Of a stretch of 41,770 bases of DNA, positions 17,059 through 26,027 are shown in pieces. This stretch comes from Catonella sp963539695 (GTDB lineage: Bacteria; Bacillota; Clostridia; Lachnospirales; Lachnospiraceae): contig CAUTOC010000015.1 in the NCBI GenBank assembly GCA_963539695.1, positions 1-41,770 on the forward strand. Reading direction: 5' to 3'. Each line of letters starts with the position of its first letter. Position 1 is the first letter of the stretch. The translations under genes and the position numbers were made by a program. The notes beneath the pieces were generated by a model, which searched no databases, was not told the DNA's origin, and saw only the letters and a list, made by a program, of their open reading frames with translations.

Positions 17059-17666
17059 TATAACAGCCCTGCCTTTTTAAAATGTTTGTTCATCAGTTTA
17101 TTTCCTATACAACTCCCAAGAAGCCCCATTCCTGTTGTAAAAATCAGAATAAATATAATCCGGCCCGGTACCGTATAATAATATACATACGAATCTATAT
17201 AACTTTGTTCCATACCGCTTTTTACCGCAAAATCGTAGTAAGTATCCCAGAAAAACCAAATTGGCAGCAAATTCACCCCATTATACAAAAGGCTTGCAAC
17301 TGTCCAGGATAATATTACCTGCTTAGGTTTTCTAAGTGAACTTTCCTTCCATAAAATAATTTCAGAAATTATTCCAATTAAAATAAAATATGGCAAAAGG
17401 TATAAATTGCCCATAAGAAAAAATATAGCTCCCAGAATAGTCATATAAACCAATGAAACAAAATGTTTACGTACTCTGTGTAAAAGCAGACAATACACAG
17501 GTCCGCATAAAAACATCGTAAGCCCTACGGATAAAGTCATACTGATAAAATGATTTGCCATGCATATCATATTTACAACCAGCTGTATCATAATAAGCAC
17601 TATGCTGAGTAATACCGTAGTTATCACATCTTTTATTTGCAAGCCTTTATTTTCATTCATTTTCAT
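17058..17666 (-). CDS. ECF transporter S component, Trep_Strep family, module 2
   Basis: A roughly 202-residue membrane protein with about six helices. It resembles the S proteins of modules 1 and 3, with IKDVITTVLLSIVLIMIQL at the start, SVGLTMFLCGPVYCLLLHRV in the middle and NKHFKKAGLL at the end. The start is uncertain: AGGAG lies before ATG 17664-17666 at long spacing, and an ATG at 17693 has a weak site. It should bind the module 2 ligand. The preceding gene, a thiazoline hydrolase-like protein, suggests what that ligand might contain. Confidence 0.85.
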   Translation of the reverse strand: MKMNENKGLQIKDVITTVLLSIVLIMIQLVVNMICMANHFISMTLSVGLTMFLCGPVYCLLLHRVRKHFVSLVYMTILGAIFFLMGNLYLLPYFILIGIISEIILWKESSLRKPKQVILSWTVASLLYNGVNLLPIWFFWDTYYDFAVKSGMEQSYIDSYVYYYTVPGRIIFILIFTTGMGLLGSCIGNKLMNKHFKKAGLL

Positions 17667-17696
17667 ATAGTAATATCTTCTCCTGTTTTTCATTTT

Positions 17697-18269
17697 CTAT
17701 CTTGCTTTAAAGCAAAAATCACATCTTTTACCACCCATGCCCAAGGTCTGGCTTCTGTCAAACCTTAGTTTATCTATATTGCCAAACACAATATGATCAC
17801 ACAGGCAAAATATCTCGCAGATTTCCGGACAACCGAAAGACTTACAGGTATCTGCCCAAAGACATTTTAGAACATCCATAGAGCACTCCCTTATATTATC
17901 CGACCTGATCTTACTTATCCAGATTTCATCCCCCTTCATTCCTGTTCTCATAAAAAAGCGGAATACTCTGAAAAAACCGGGGATAATAAACATAGTTTTT
18001 AAAATACTATGATACTTGTGGGCACGATAAAAAGAATAGTCTTTTACCAGTTCTTTTGCTTTTTCTTTGGATATTTCATTATCTGTGAATACCTGATACA
18101 GGGCTATATTGGGGAAAATATTGCTCTGTTGCCTCTTTCTCTGTGTTTTAGTCCACCCCTCCTGCTCGGCTCTCCTGATAAGAGCCTTCATTTTTTCTTT
18201 ATGTTCTGCTTCTATTCGTTCTAATAACTGTGCAGGTAACTTTCCTTTATAAAACTGTTTGTATTTCAT
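17697..18269 (-). CDS. L-2-amino-thiazoline-4-carboxylic acid hydrolase-like protein
   Basis: A 190-residue soluble protein. The C-terminal third has nine cysteines (129-186) and ends LRFDRSQTLGMGGKRCDFCF (168-187), matching the closing pattern of the ATC hydrolase family (R..TL..G...CDF.F). The founding enzyme opens the ring of 2-amino-thiazoline-4-carboxylate to give N-carbamoyl-cysteine. Many relatives in anaerobes have no known role. The gene overlaps its upstream neighbour as ATGA and sits between two half-exporters and the ECF S/T/A genes, so it belongs to the operon. Ring-opening of an imported thiazoline ligand is an attractive inference. The family call rests on motif memory without a search. 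Confidence 0.7.
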   Translation of the reverse strand: MKYKQFYKGKLPAQLLERIEAEHKEKMKALIRRAEQEGWTKTQRKRQQSNIFPNIALYQVFTDNEISKEKAKELVKDYSFYRAHKYHSILKTMFIIPGFFRVFRFFMRTGMKGDEIWISKIRSDNIRECSMDVLKCLWADTCKSFGCPEICEIFCLCDHIVFGNIDKLRFDRSQTLGMGGKRCDFCFKAR

Positions 18270-20023
18270 ATTTTAACTTCACCTACCTTCCAGCCTATGG
18301 CTTCTTTGCGAATGTCCACAAATTTCTTATAAATTCCTTCCTGTTTCATAAGTTCGCCATGAGTACCCTCTTCCGTTATCTGCCCTTTATCCAAAACAAT
18401 AATCTTGTCCGCCCTTCTTACAGTATTAAGCCTGTGGGCTATCATAAGCAAAGTTTTATTTTTGGTAAGCTCTTCTATTGCTTCCTGCAATTCCTGTTCA
18501 TTTTCCGGATCCACGCTTGCAGTTGCTTCATCTAAGATGACTACAGGAGCATCCTTTAATATCGCCCTTGCTATTGAAATACGCTGTTTTTCTCCACCTG
18601 AGAGGGTAGCTCCGTTTTCACCTATTTTAGTCTGATACCCTTCGGGAAATGCTGAAATAAAATCGTGACAACAGGCTTTTTTAGCAGCCATAATCACTTC
18701 TTCTTTGGTTGCATCAGGTTTTCCGAAGCGGATATTATTTTCAATTGTATCTTCAAATAAATAAACCTGTTGGAAAACAATGGAAAAATTTTTCAAAAGA
18801 CTGTCGCAGGTATAATCTTTAACATTTATACCGCCGAGTAAAATCTCTCCCTTATCCACATCCCAAAATCTTGCAATCAGACTGCAAAGAGTTGTCTTAC
18901 CTGAGCCTGAAGCTCCTACCAGAGCACAGCTTCTTCCCTGTGGTACAGAAAAACTTACATCTCTTATAACTTCATTTGTATCGTATGAAAATGAAATATT
19001 TTTAACTGTAATGTCATAATTATCAGGTGTTTGTTCCTCTCCCTTTTCATCTAAGAGCGGCATATCCGATATTTTTTCCAGTCTGTCAAGAGATGCATCT
19101 ACCACTCTTGCAACTGCAGCTGTACTGCCTGCAAGCTCCACTGTGGAATAAATCATAAAACTCGCCACCAACAGCAGCAGGCATTTTTCAGCATCTATTC
19201 TTCCATTAAAAAAAAGATAAGGTGCCACAACAACAATAGCTGCTCTTATAAACTTAAATACTGTTTGAAAAGCCGCTGCAAGAGAAGAAAAAACTTTCTC
19301 CAAAACTATATTTGCTTCTGCACTCTCATAAATCGCATTATCTACTGTTTTTCCTGCCCTTTCTCCAAGTCCGAAAACTTTGACCACGGTCATTCCCTGA
19401 ATATATTCCAAAATTCCTGTTACCAGCCCTGCCTGAGCTGCCTGCCTTCGAGGCGAATATTTTTCCCCTGCTTTCTGTGTACGGGCATAAATTATGAAAG
19501 ATACCAAAATCCCCGCCATCATAAGCAGACCAATTCTCCATTCATAGGTCAATAGCCATATTCCGATGATAAAAGCATGTATAAAGCCGCCGGCTACTGC
19601 TTCAAGTATGGTAACAGAGCTTGTTTCCAAATCACCCAGAGTTGTTGTAACTGCCGCTGTAATATCTCCCATACGGTTGCTGCTAAAGTATCCCATAGGT
19701 GCACGTTTTAGCTTTTCACCAAGTTTCATTCTCCAGTCAGTACACATAGCAAAACTTCCCAAAGTTCTTTTCACAGCGGAGAGATTTATAAAAATCATCT
19801 TCCCTAAGATACTGAGTATCATAATTCCCAAAGAAATCCATATCACCTTATACGGCATTGTCCCACCTGAAGATGCTTTTAATATTCCTGACAAAACTGT
19901 GATAATTGCCATAATAGGAAGCATTTCAAAAAAGGAGTTACACATATGAAAAATAAATGACAGAATAAGGTTTTTCTTTTCACTGCCCGAAAAGTCTAAC
20001 AACCGCTTAAACATTTTAATCAT
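18266..20023 (-). CDS. ABC half-transporter (YbtQ/IrtB-like), module 2
   Basis: A 585-residue exporter-fold half-transporter. The membrane domain (about 1-310) contains RAPMGYFSSNRMGDITAAVT, comparable to LPMGYFTEGNIGEISTVLS in its module 1 counterpart. The ATPase domain has GASGSGKT, LSGGEKQR, VVILDEATASVDPENE and AHRLNTV. The start at ATG 20021-20023 overlaps the stop of the preceding ABC gene (ATGA) behind GAAGGAGGAG; the open frame extends 15 codons upstream. The two adjacent halves very likely form a heterodimer. YbtP/YbtQ-like import of a metal complex is the favoured reading. Confidence 0.9.
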   Translation of the reverse strand: MIKMFKRLLDFSGSEKKNLILSFIFHMCNSFFEMLPIMAIITVLSGILKASSGGTMPYKVIWISLGIMILSILGKMIFINLSAVKRTLGSFAMCTDWRMKLGEKLKRAPMGYFSSNRMGDITAAVTTTLGDLETSSVTILEAVAGGFIHAFIIGIWLLTYEWRIGLLMMAGILVSFIIYARTQKAGEKYSPRRQAAQAGLVTGILEYIQGMTVVKVFGLGERAGKTVDNAIYESAEANIVLEKVFSSLAAAFQTVFKFIRAAIVVVAPYLFFNGRIDAEKCLLLLVASFMIYSTVELAGSTAAVARVVDASLDRLEKISDMPLLDEKGEEQTPDNYDITVKNISFSYDTNEVIRDVSFSVPQGRSCALVGASGSGKTTLCSLIARFWDVDKGEILLGGINVKDYTCDSLLKNFSIVFQQVYLFEDTIENNIRFGKPDATKEEVIMAAKKACCHDFISAFPEGYQTKIGENGATLSGGEKQRISIARAILKDAPVVILDEATASVDPENEQELQEAIEELTKNKTLLMIAHRLNTVRRADKIIVLDKGQITEEGTHGELMKQEGIYKKFVDIRKEAIGWKVGEVKI

Positions 20024-21783
20024 ACGCTCTCCTCCTTCCTGTCGCTTGCACTTATATGTGCCTTCCATAGTTTATTGTAAAGCTCTGAATTTTCTAAAAG
20101 TTCCTTATGGACGCCTTCTGCTTCAATCTTACCATTATTCATTACAATTATTTTATCTGCATCAGTAATAGTAGAAAGCCTGTGTGCAATTACTATAAGC
20201 GTCTTACCCGCAATAAGTTCTCCTATGGAGCGTTGGATAATTGCTTCATTTTCAGGATCCGTAAAAGCTGTTGCCTCGTCAAGCACGATAACAGGACTGT
20301 TCTTTAATATAGCCCTGGCTATGGCAATCCTCTGTTTTTCTCCGCCAGAAAGGTTATTTCCTCCATCTCCGGCTACAGTATCATAGCCATTTGAAAGTGA
20401 AGTAATAAAGTCATGGCAGCTTGTCTTCTTTGCCGCCTTAACTATCTCTTCATCTGTTGCATCAGGCTTTCCGATACGTATATTTTCTTTTATAGATAAA
20501 TGAAATAAATAATTATCCTGTGAAACATAGGCAATCTCCTTCATCACTTGTGACAAAGGAAGATTTCTCACATCCTGTCCTCCAATTTTGACAGAACCTT
20601 CACTTGCTTCCCAAAATGAAGCTATCAGACGGGCTATGGTAGATTTCCCGGAGCCGGACGGACCGACAAAGGCAGTAATCCCATTTGTTACTGTCTTAAA
20701 TGAGATATTATGTAAAACTTCCGTATCTCCATAGGAAAATGAAACATCGGAAAATTCGATTTCATCATTTTTAAGCTTCACTTCCTCTTCGGGACGGTTC
20801 ATTTCTTCCATTTCCAATAGTCCTGCAATTTCCTTTACGGTAGAATCCACCATCGCAAAACTGTCTGTGTAACGCAGAGCCTGTATTAGCGGAGCAATGA
20901 GTCCGAGAGAGAGAATTATACAGGATATAAAGTTTCCTGCAGTTATACTTCCATTTATGAAAAATAAACTTCCAAGTGGAAGTACTCCCAAAAGACTTGA
21001 TGGAGCTATGGCAATTCCTGCCGCATAATAAGGATTTGTCTTTCGAAACCATTCCGATTTAGATTCTTCATTTTCCTTTATGGCATCCGTATATTTTTTA
21101 TATGAGGTACTGCTTTGATTAAATGCCTTTATTACTTCAATTCCGCTAATATATTCGACTGTGGCGGCATCCATATTTTTGCCTGCAGCCAGAACTTTTG
21201 AATAACGCTTCTCATAGTCCTTCATCATGCCCATATAACAGATGAGTCCAAGAGGAAAGGTTGCAAATGAAATAAGTGCCAGCCTCAGGTCCAGACAGAA
21301 GAAATAAATAAGCATTAGCACAGGTATAAGAATATTGGCTGTAAGTTCAGGTATCATATGGGCAAGCGGTAATTCCAATTTTTCTATGGTATCAACAAGC
21401 ATAGTCTTGAATTTCCCTGAAGGGATATCAAGTATAAAGCCCATAGGTACACGGGCAAACTTGGCTGTCAGATGTGTCCTAATATTTTTTAATACCATAA
21501 AAGCTGCCCTGTGAGAGCGTATTGTAGAAAATGTTGACAGATATAACTGCCCAAGATAACCTGAGAGAGCGATTAATGCCATTAATAATATTCCCCTCAT
21601 ACTATACTCTCCCGCACATATCTGAATTATGGCTTTAGAAACAGCAAGATATGGGATAATTCCCGCAGCCGCTCCAAGTACAGCAAGAATAACCGAACTT
21701 ATAAGCAGTTTCTTACAAGGCTTTGCAAACTCAAGCAGATACTTTACAGAGCTTTTTTTAGTGATATTTTCTGATTGTTCCAT
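20020..21783 (-). CDS. ABC half-transporter (YbtP/IrtA-like), module 2
   Basis: A 587-residue exporter-fold half-transporter. The membrane domain includes LELPLAHMIPELTANILIPV, matching LLLAHMIPEGISNLI in the exporter part of the module 1 fusion. The ATPase domain has GPSGSGKST, LSGGEKQR, VIVLDEATAFTDPENE and AHRLSTI. The DEATAF.DPENE form is the one I associate with siderophore-importing exporter-fold transporters. I use ATG 21781-21783, six bases after GGGGA; an ATG two codons upstream is too close to that site. It follows tetR2 by 56 bases. Confidence 0.9.
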   Translation of the reverse strand: MEQSENITKKSSVKYLLEFAKPCKKLLISSVILAVLGAAAGIIPYLAVSKAIIQICAGEYSMRGILLMALIALSGYLGQLYLSTFSTIRSHRAAFMVLKNIRTHLTAKFARVPMGFILDIPSGKFKTMLVDTIEKLELPLAHMIPELTANILIPVLMLIYFFCLDLRLALISFATFPLGLICYMGMMKDYEKRYSKVLAAGKNMDAATVEYISGIEVIKAFNQSSTSYKKYTDAIKENEESKSEWFRKTNPYYAAGIAIAPSSLLGVLPLGSLFFINGSITAGNFISCIILSLGLIAPLIQALRYTDSFAMVDSTVKEIAGLLEMEEMNRPEEEVKLKNDEIEFSDVSFSYGDTEVLHNISFKTVTNGITAFVGPSGSGKSTIARLIASFWEASEGSVKIGGQDVRNLPLSQVMKEIAYVSQDNYLFHLSIKENIRIGKPDATDEEIVKAAKKTSCHDFITSLSNGYDTVAGDGGNNLSGGEKQRIAIARAILKNSPVIVLDEATAFTDPENEAIIQRSIGELIAGKTLIVIAHRLSTITDADKIIVMNNGKIEAEGVHKELLENSELYNKLWKAHISASDRKEESV

Positions 21784-21830
21784 AGTCATTCCCCTTTATA
21801 TTATTAGTTTGGCCTAACCCATTCTCATAT

Positions 21831-21856
21831 TTTTAAGGCTTATAAAAGCCTTAAAA
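21831..21856 (-). terminator. Hairpin at the tetR2 stop codon
   Basis: TTTTAAGGCTT (21831-21841) and AAGCCTTAAAA (21846-21856) are perfect 11-bp arms around four bases, spanning the tetR2 stop. The minus strand continues AATATG with a short A/T stretch but no long T tract. It probably lowers read-through into, or protects the end of, the tetR2 segment of the message. Confidence 0.45.
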
Positions 21857-22454
21857 GTCCGTCCCAGCCGGAATTAAAGAAAACCGCAAGTTCCTCTATG
21901 TAGCCAAGTGCCTGCTCCCTCGGCATGTCATGCACTACTGTTTCAAAGGCTGCAGTAAAGTATGCACTTGTAATCATGTGATGAAGTTCTTTACTTACCT
22001 CACCTTCAATCTTCCCATTTTCTCTTAGCATCTGATAGTATTTTTCGGTACGCTCCACATCAAGCTCCACCAAATCGTGAATATAATTAGCATATTTTGT
22101 ACCTTCTGAGCAGCATATAACAAGTTTAAATTCTTCGAAATTGTCATATACATAATTTATAAAATATCTCAAATATTCAGTTGACAACTCTCTGCTGTTT
22201 GCTGTTTTGTCGTCAGCGATAAGCTCAAAATGAGCCTCCTGTGCATTCTTAAACATGGAAACCAGTCCGTCAGCCGCCTCTGATACAAGTGCTTCAAATA
22301 AGGCTGCTTTATCCGGATAGTATCCGTAAAAAGCTCCTTTGGTAAAACCTGCTTCTGCTACAATTTTTCTAAGTGAAGCGTCTTTAAATCCCTTGTCTAA
22401 GAACTCTTTTTTGCCCACTTCCAGAATCTTTCTCTGTGTTTCTGATATAGTCAT
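21840..22454 (-). CDS. TetR/AcrR family regulator, module 2
   Basis: A 204-residue regulator with the TetR helix-turn-helix in the first 50 residues (KDASLRKIVAEAGFTKGAFYGYY...). It is clearly related to tetR1 in the DNA-binding half. The start ATG follows GGAGA at good spacing. It leads the module 2 operon, and a perfect palindrome covers its own promoter, so it should be an autorepressor that also governs the two half-exporters, the hydrolase-like protein, S, T, A and MATE. The inducer is unknown, perhaps the imported ligand. Confidence 0.92.
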   Translation of the reverse strand: MTISETQRKILEVGKKEFLDKGFKDASLRKIVAEAGFTKGAFYGYYPDKAALFEALVSEAADGLVSMFKNAQEAHFELIADDKTANSRELSTEYLRYFINYVYDNFEEFKLVICCSEGTKYANYIHDLVELDVERTEKYYQMLRENGKIEGEVSKELHHMITSAYFTAAFETVVHDMPREQALGYIEELAVFFNSGWDGLLRLL

Positions 22455-22485
22455 ATCTTATTTCTCCAAAATTTCCTATCAATAA

Positions 22486-22541
22486 AATATACCAGTGGTA
22501 TATTCCACTGGTATATTAACATATTTTTTGTTTTTAGTCAA
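22486..22541 (-). promoter_or_regulatory. tetR2 promoter and palindromic operator
   Basis: On the minus strand, -35 TTGACT (22536-22541) and -10 TAATAT (22513-22518) are 17 bp apart. AATATACCAGTGG (22486-22498) and CCACTGGTATATT (22505-22517) form a perfect 13-bp inverted repeat around six bases. It overlaps the -10 and the transcription start. Each arm also contains part of a smaller ATACCA-G-TGGTAT palindrome. The -35 overlaps the stop codon of the module 3 ATPase gene. Confidence 0.85.
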
Positions 22542-23965
22542 CTAAGAGAAATCTTCCCGCTCTCTTTTAGCTGTTCTCCCTCTTCCAAGTAAATAAATTT
22601 ATTACTCGTTGCTTCAGCCAAAAGCAAATCATGTGTAATAATGATAACTACTTTTCCTTTCTCAGAAAGGAGTTTTACCCACCTTATAATTGCACATAGT
22701 CCATCTCCATCCATTCCGCTTGTCGGCTCATCTAATATATAAATATCAGCATCCGAATAATATGCGGACGCCAATATAACTCTCTGTTTTTCTCCACCTG
22801 ACAAAGAAGCCGGATGTCTATCTTTCAGTTCCATCAACTTAAAAGTATTTAGGCTTTCTGTTAAATCTTGTTTTAGTTTTTCTGTTACTTTCTTACCAAG
22901 CGCTACTTCTCCTGAAACAGAATCTGAATACAGTTGATAATCTGCATCCTGCATAACAAAATAACAAAATTTGTTTCTTAATTTACAATTTGATATTTTA
23001 CCTTTATATTTGATTGTTCCTGTTTTTTCTCTGAGAAGCCCGCTGATAACCCTACATAATGTAGTTTTTCCTGCTCCGTTATTACCTAAAAGCGAAACAA
23101 CTTCTCCTTTATATAATTTCAAATTTATGTTATCAATTCCTGAATTTGTCTTTTTATAATGAAATGACAACGATTGAATATCTAAAAGCGGTTCCTTATC
23201 ATCTTCGATATTATTATTTATATTTTTTACTACTGTTTTAGGCCTTAACCCAATGCCGGCTAATCTTTCATCGTTAAGGTTCTCAAATTCGTTTTTTGTC
23301 CAAATTTCCTCTAACTTACCTTTATTTATATATAAAAATCGATCCGCCACCTCCTTGAATGAGTCAAGTCGATGTTCGCTTATGATAACAGATATTCCTT
23401 TTTCTTTAATTTTTTTTATTATTTCTATCAATATCTTAGTCCCTTGAACATCTAAATTAGATGTCGGCTCATCCAATATTAAAACTTTTGGTTGTAATAT
23501 CAAAGAAGATGCAATTGCAACTTTTTGTTTTTGACCACTGGATAACTCGTCAATATTTCTTGACAGCAGTTCTTCAATCCCGATAAATGCCGAAATCTCA
23601 TTAAGCATTTCTTTTATTTTATTCGAGGGAATTCCGATATTTTCTGCTGCAAAACAAATTTCATCCTGAACGGTATTCATAAAAAATTGACTTCTCGGAT
23701 CTTGAAAGACAACACCAAACAACTTTGCACGCTCTTCCGATTCCAATTCAGCAGGAATTCGTTTATCCACTTCAATTTTCCCCTGCAATGTTCCCTCATA
23801 AAAAACAGGAGCCAAGCCACTTACTGCACGTAAAATCGTACTTTTTCCTGAACCTGATTTTCCACACAGAATAATACATTCTCCCGGTTTTATTGAAAAA
23901 CTAATATCCTTTATAGATGAATCACCATCCTTATAAGAAAAATATACTTTTTGAAATTCTATCAT
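22538..23965 (-). CDS. ECF transporter double ATPase (A1-A2 in one chain), module 3
   Basis: A 475-residue protein with two nucleotide-binding domains. The first has GKSGSGKST, FQDPRSQFF, a degenerate signature ELSSGQKQK, DEPTSNLD and SEHR. The second has GNNGAGKTT, MQDADYQLY, SLSGGEKQR, DEPTSGMD and THD. The architecture matches the module 2 enzyme, including the SSG signature in domain 1. It starts eight bases after the T gene stop. It is slightly more A/T-rich in codon choice than modules 1 and 2 by eye. Confidence 0.93.
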   Translation of the reverse strand: MIEFQKVYFSYKDGDSSIKDISFSIKPGECIILCGKSGSGKSTILRAVSGLAPVFYEGTLQGKIEVDKRIPAELESEERAKLFGVVFQDPRSQFFMNTVQDEICFAAENIGIPSNKIKEMLNEISAFIGIEELLSRNIDELSSGQKQKVAIASSLILQPKVLILDEPTSNLDVQGTKILIEIIKKIKEKGISVIISEHRLDSFKEVADRFLYINKGKLEEIWTKNEFENLNDERLAGIGLRPKTVVKNINNNIEDDKEPLLDIQSLSFHYKKTNSGIDNINLKLYKGEVVSLLGNNGAGKTTLCRVISGLLREKTGTIKYKGKISNCKLRNKFCYFVMQDADYQLYSDSVSGEVALGKKVTEKLKQDLTESLNTFKLMELKDRHPASLSGGEKQRVILASAYYSDADIYILDEPTSGMDGDGLCAIIRWVKLLSEKGKVVIIITHDLLLAEATSNKFIYLEEGEQLKESGKISLS

Positions 23966-23973
23966 TGCTACAC

Positions 23974-24642
23974 CTACACCCCAAAATATATTAATCCTAT
24001 TGCAGTTCCATACACTATAACTCCAAATACATCTTTTAGACCAAAACTCACATCATATATGCATGTTCTGTTTTTATCTGCATTTAATCCTCTCAGCTCC
24101 GCTGTGGCACCAAGTTCGTCTGACAACTTTATACATCTGATTATCAGCGGAATAATAAAACACTCGTATGCCAAAAACGGATGTTTGGCATAGTCCAGCC
24201 AACCACCAAATATCCCTCTGGCTTTCATTCCATTTTTAATAGCTACACTCTCTTTACTCAAAACCGGGAAAAATCTTATCATAATACAAATCATCACTAT
24301 AATAGATTTAGGAATTTTTAATTTCTGTAAACTTGACATAAGTTCACTAGAATTACCCACGACTATACAGGTAACTACCATTATAAGAGGTATACTTCTG
24401 GCTAACATATTCAATATGATATACATTAAGGCTATCTTACCCGCAAACAAACTTGCCAGTGCAATCATAGCTATGTATGTAATTACGGATTTGACAGCCT
24501 TTTTATATTCTCTTATATATATTAATAAGAGTGCGTTTAACGCAACACTTAAATGTATTTGATTATTTTTGTAAAACAAAAACCAAAATATTGTTGATAC
24601 TGCTAATAAGATAATATATGTTCTATTATCTAATTTTCTCAT
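23974..24642 (-). CDS. ECF transporter T component, module 3
   Basis: A 222-residue membrane protein with about five to six helices. Coupling signatures are AIKNGMKARGIFGG and LGATAELRGLNAD, the latter replacing the usual Ala-Arg-Gly with Leu-Arg-Gly. It starts immediately after the S gene stop (TAAATG) and precedes the ATPase gene. The role is as in modules 1 and 2. Confidence 0.88.
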   Translation of the reverse strand: MRKLDNRTYIILLAVSTIFWFLFYKNNQIHLSVALNALLLIYIREYKKAVKSVITYIAMIALASLFAGKIALMYIILNMLARSIPLIMVVTCIVVGNSSELMSSLQKLKIPKSIIVMICIMIRFFPVLSKESVAIKNGMKARGIFGGWLDYAKHPFLAYECFIIPLIIRCIKLSDELGATAELRGLNADKNRTCIYDVSFGLKDVFGVIVYGTAIGLIYFGV

Positions 24643-25254
24643 TTATACCAGCTTTGCCTTTTCTATATGTTTTTTCAAAAGTTTTTGTCCCACAATAAAT
24701 CCGATTGCAGATAACACGATTGTTATTACTGTAATCAATAAAAGCATATCCCAAGAGCCATAAAATCTAACCAAAGTCTTAATCCCATCTTCTGTATAGC
24801 TTGCTTTTAAGCTGTTTAAATATTGTTCCTTAAAGAAGAACATAGGGATCGCACTGCCAAGAGCATACAATGCCCAATATACAGAATATGCAATACCATT
24901 TCTCTTTGGAGTTTTGTAAGTATTTTCTCCACTCATAATTATTTCACATATGATACCTACTACAATCATTACAGGCAAAAACCAAGGTGAGCCCATTACA
25001 GTTATAAATAATCCGCCAAATGTTCCGGTAATTAAATAGATCCCTCTTTTAGCAACCTTACTTGACATTACTACAAAAACAGGTCCACAAAGCAGCCCCA
25101 TAATACCTACATAAAACAAATAGTCAAATGCCGGTGTTGTCAACATCATAGTACACATTTTTGTAGCAAGCATTATTACAATCATTGCTATATTAAATAT
25201 AGACAATGTAATAATATCTTTCATTTTCAGTTTGTTTTGTCTTTCGTTATTCAT
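24643..25254 (-). CDS. ECF transporter S component, Trep_Strep family, module 3
   Basis: A 203-residue membrane protein with about six helices. It begins KMKDIITLSIFNIAMIVIM, has YVGIMGLLCGPVFVVMSSKV in the middle and ends LLKKHIEKAKLV, close to the module 2 S protein in layout. The start ATG has a strong AAGGAGGAAA site. The upstream gap carries a copy of the operator half-site found at the tetR3 promoter, so S-T-A is probably a separate TetR3-controlled operon. There are no exporter genes in this module. Confidence 0.88.
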   Translation of the reverse strand: MNNERQNKLKMKDIITLSIFNIAMIVIMLATKMCTMMLTTPAFDYLFYVGIMGLLCGPVFVVMSSKVAKRGIYLITGTFGGLFITVMGSPWFLPVMIVVGIICEIIMSGENTYKTPKRNGIAYSVYWALYALGSAIPMFFFKEQYLNSLKASYTEDGIKTLVRFYGSWDMLLLITVITIVLSAIGFIVGQKLLKKHIEKAKLV

Positions 25255-25277
25255 TTTATATTTCCTCCTTAATTTTA

Positions 25278-25361
25278 CCCAAATTGGGATTTTACTTAGA
25301 TTGAATATGAATTATTATTTGTTTTTATTGATTGATAACAGCGAGTGCTAACAGTGTTATC
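25278..25361 (-). promoter_or_regulatory. Candidate TetR3 operator upstream of the module 3 S gene
   Basis: GATAACA (25334-25340) and TGTTATC (25355-25361) are inverted. On the minus strand the site reads GATAACACTGT, the same 11-mer as in the tetR3 promoter operator. A second perfect palindrome, CCCAAATTGGG, lies at 25278-25288 close to the ribosome binding site. I cannot assign a convincing -35/-10 pair. Confidence 0.6.
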
Positions 25362-25381
25362 TTTTTCTTAAAAAATTTTCC

Positions 25382-26002
25382 TTAATATCCTCTAACAGTT
25401 TTCCAACCTCCGGAAAAAAAACGAGACACAAGTCTTGCATTCTCAATCAATTCATCCTTATTTTCTGAATGCAAAACCGCTTCTGTAAGCGCTAAAAAAT
25501 GAGAATGATTAATTATATGAAATCCTTTATTACTAATATGCTCATATGAATTATCCGTCTCAGAATAAACTTCCTGCATTTTTATTCTTGTATCGTCTTC
25601 CATCTCTGTTAATTTCTCAAGAAAATTTGCATACGATGAGCCGAAAGAGCCATTAATCAGTAACGCATACATTTCTTTATTGTCAAAAAGAAATAGTGCA
25701 GTTTCCATTGTACCGTCAATATGAACTTTAGCTACTGTTTCTTCCTGATTTGTCTTAATCCCATTAATAGACACTTTTTCATACTTTAAGAAATTGTCTA
25801 TTATTTTATTTGCTATCGGAGAAACAATCGCCTCAAATAATTCATTCTTATCGCTAAAATGTCTATAAAAAGCTCCTGTAGTTACACCTGCATCTTTACA
25901 TATATCTCTTAAACCGGCTTTTTCAAAACCGTTTTTAAGGAAGTGCTTCTTTCCACAATCCAGTATTTTGGTATGAGTATCATCAAAATTACTTCTAATC
26001 AC
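25382..26002 (-). CDS. TetR/AcrR family regulator, module 3
   Basis: A 206-residue regulator with the TetR DNA-binding domain in the first 55 residues (GLRDICKDAGVTTGAFYRHFSDKNELFEAI). The start is probably GTG 26000-26002; a TTG directly upstream (26003-26005) is equally well placed behind GGGAGGTG. It precedes the module 3 S gene by 127 bases and has matching candidate operators before itself and before S. It should control module 3 and itself. Confidence 0.9.
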   Translation of the reverse strand: MIRSNFDDTHTKILDCGKKHFLKNGFEKAGLRDICKDAGVTTGAFYRHFSDKNELFEAIVSPIANKIIDNFLKYEKVSINGIKTNQEETVAKVHIDGTMETALFLFDNKEMYALLINGSFGSSYANFLEKLTEMEDDTRIKMQEVYSETDNSYEHISNKGFHIINHSHFLALTEAVLHSENKDELIENARLVSRFFSGGWKTVRGY

Positions 26003-26027
26003 CAAATTTCACCTCCCATCTCTGATA

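Noticed and set aside
25278..25288. CCCAAATTGGG as the main TetR3 operator
   Set aside because: It does not occur at the tetR3 promoter, whereas GATAACACTGT occurs at both places.
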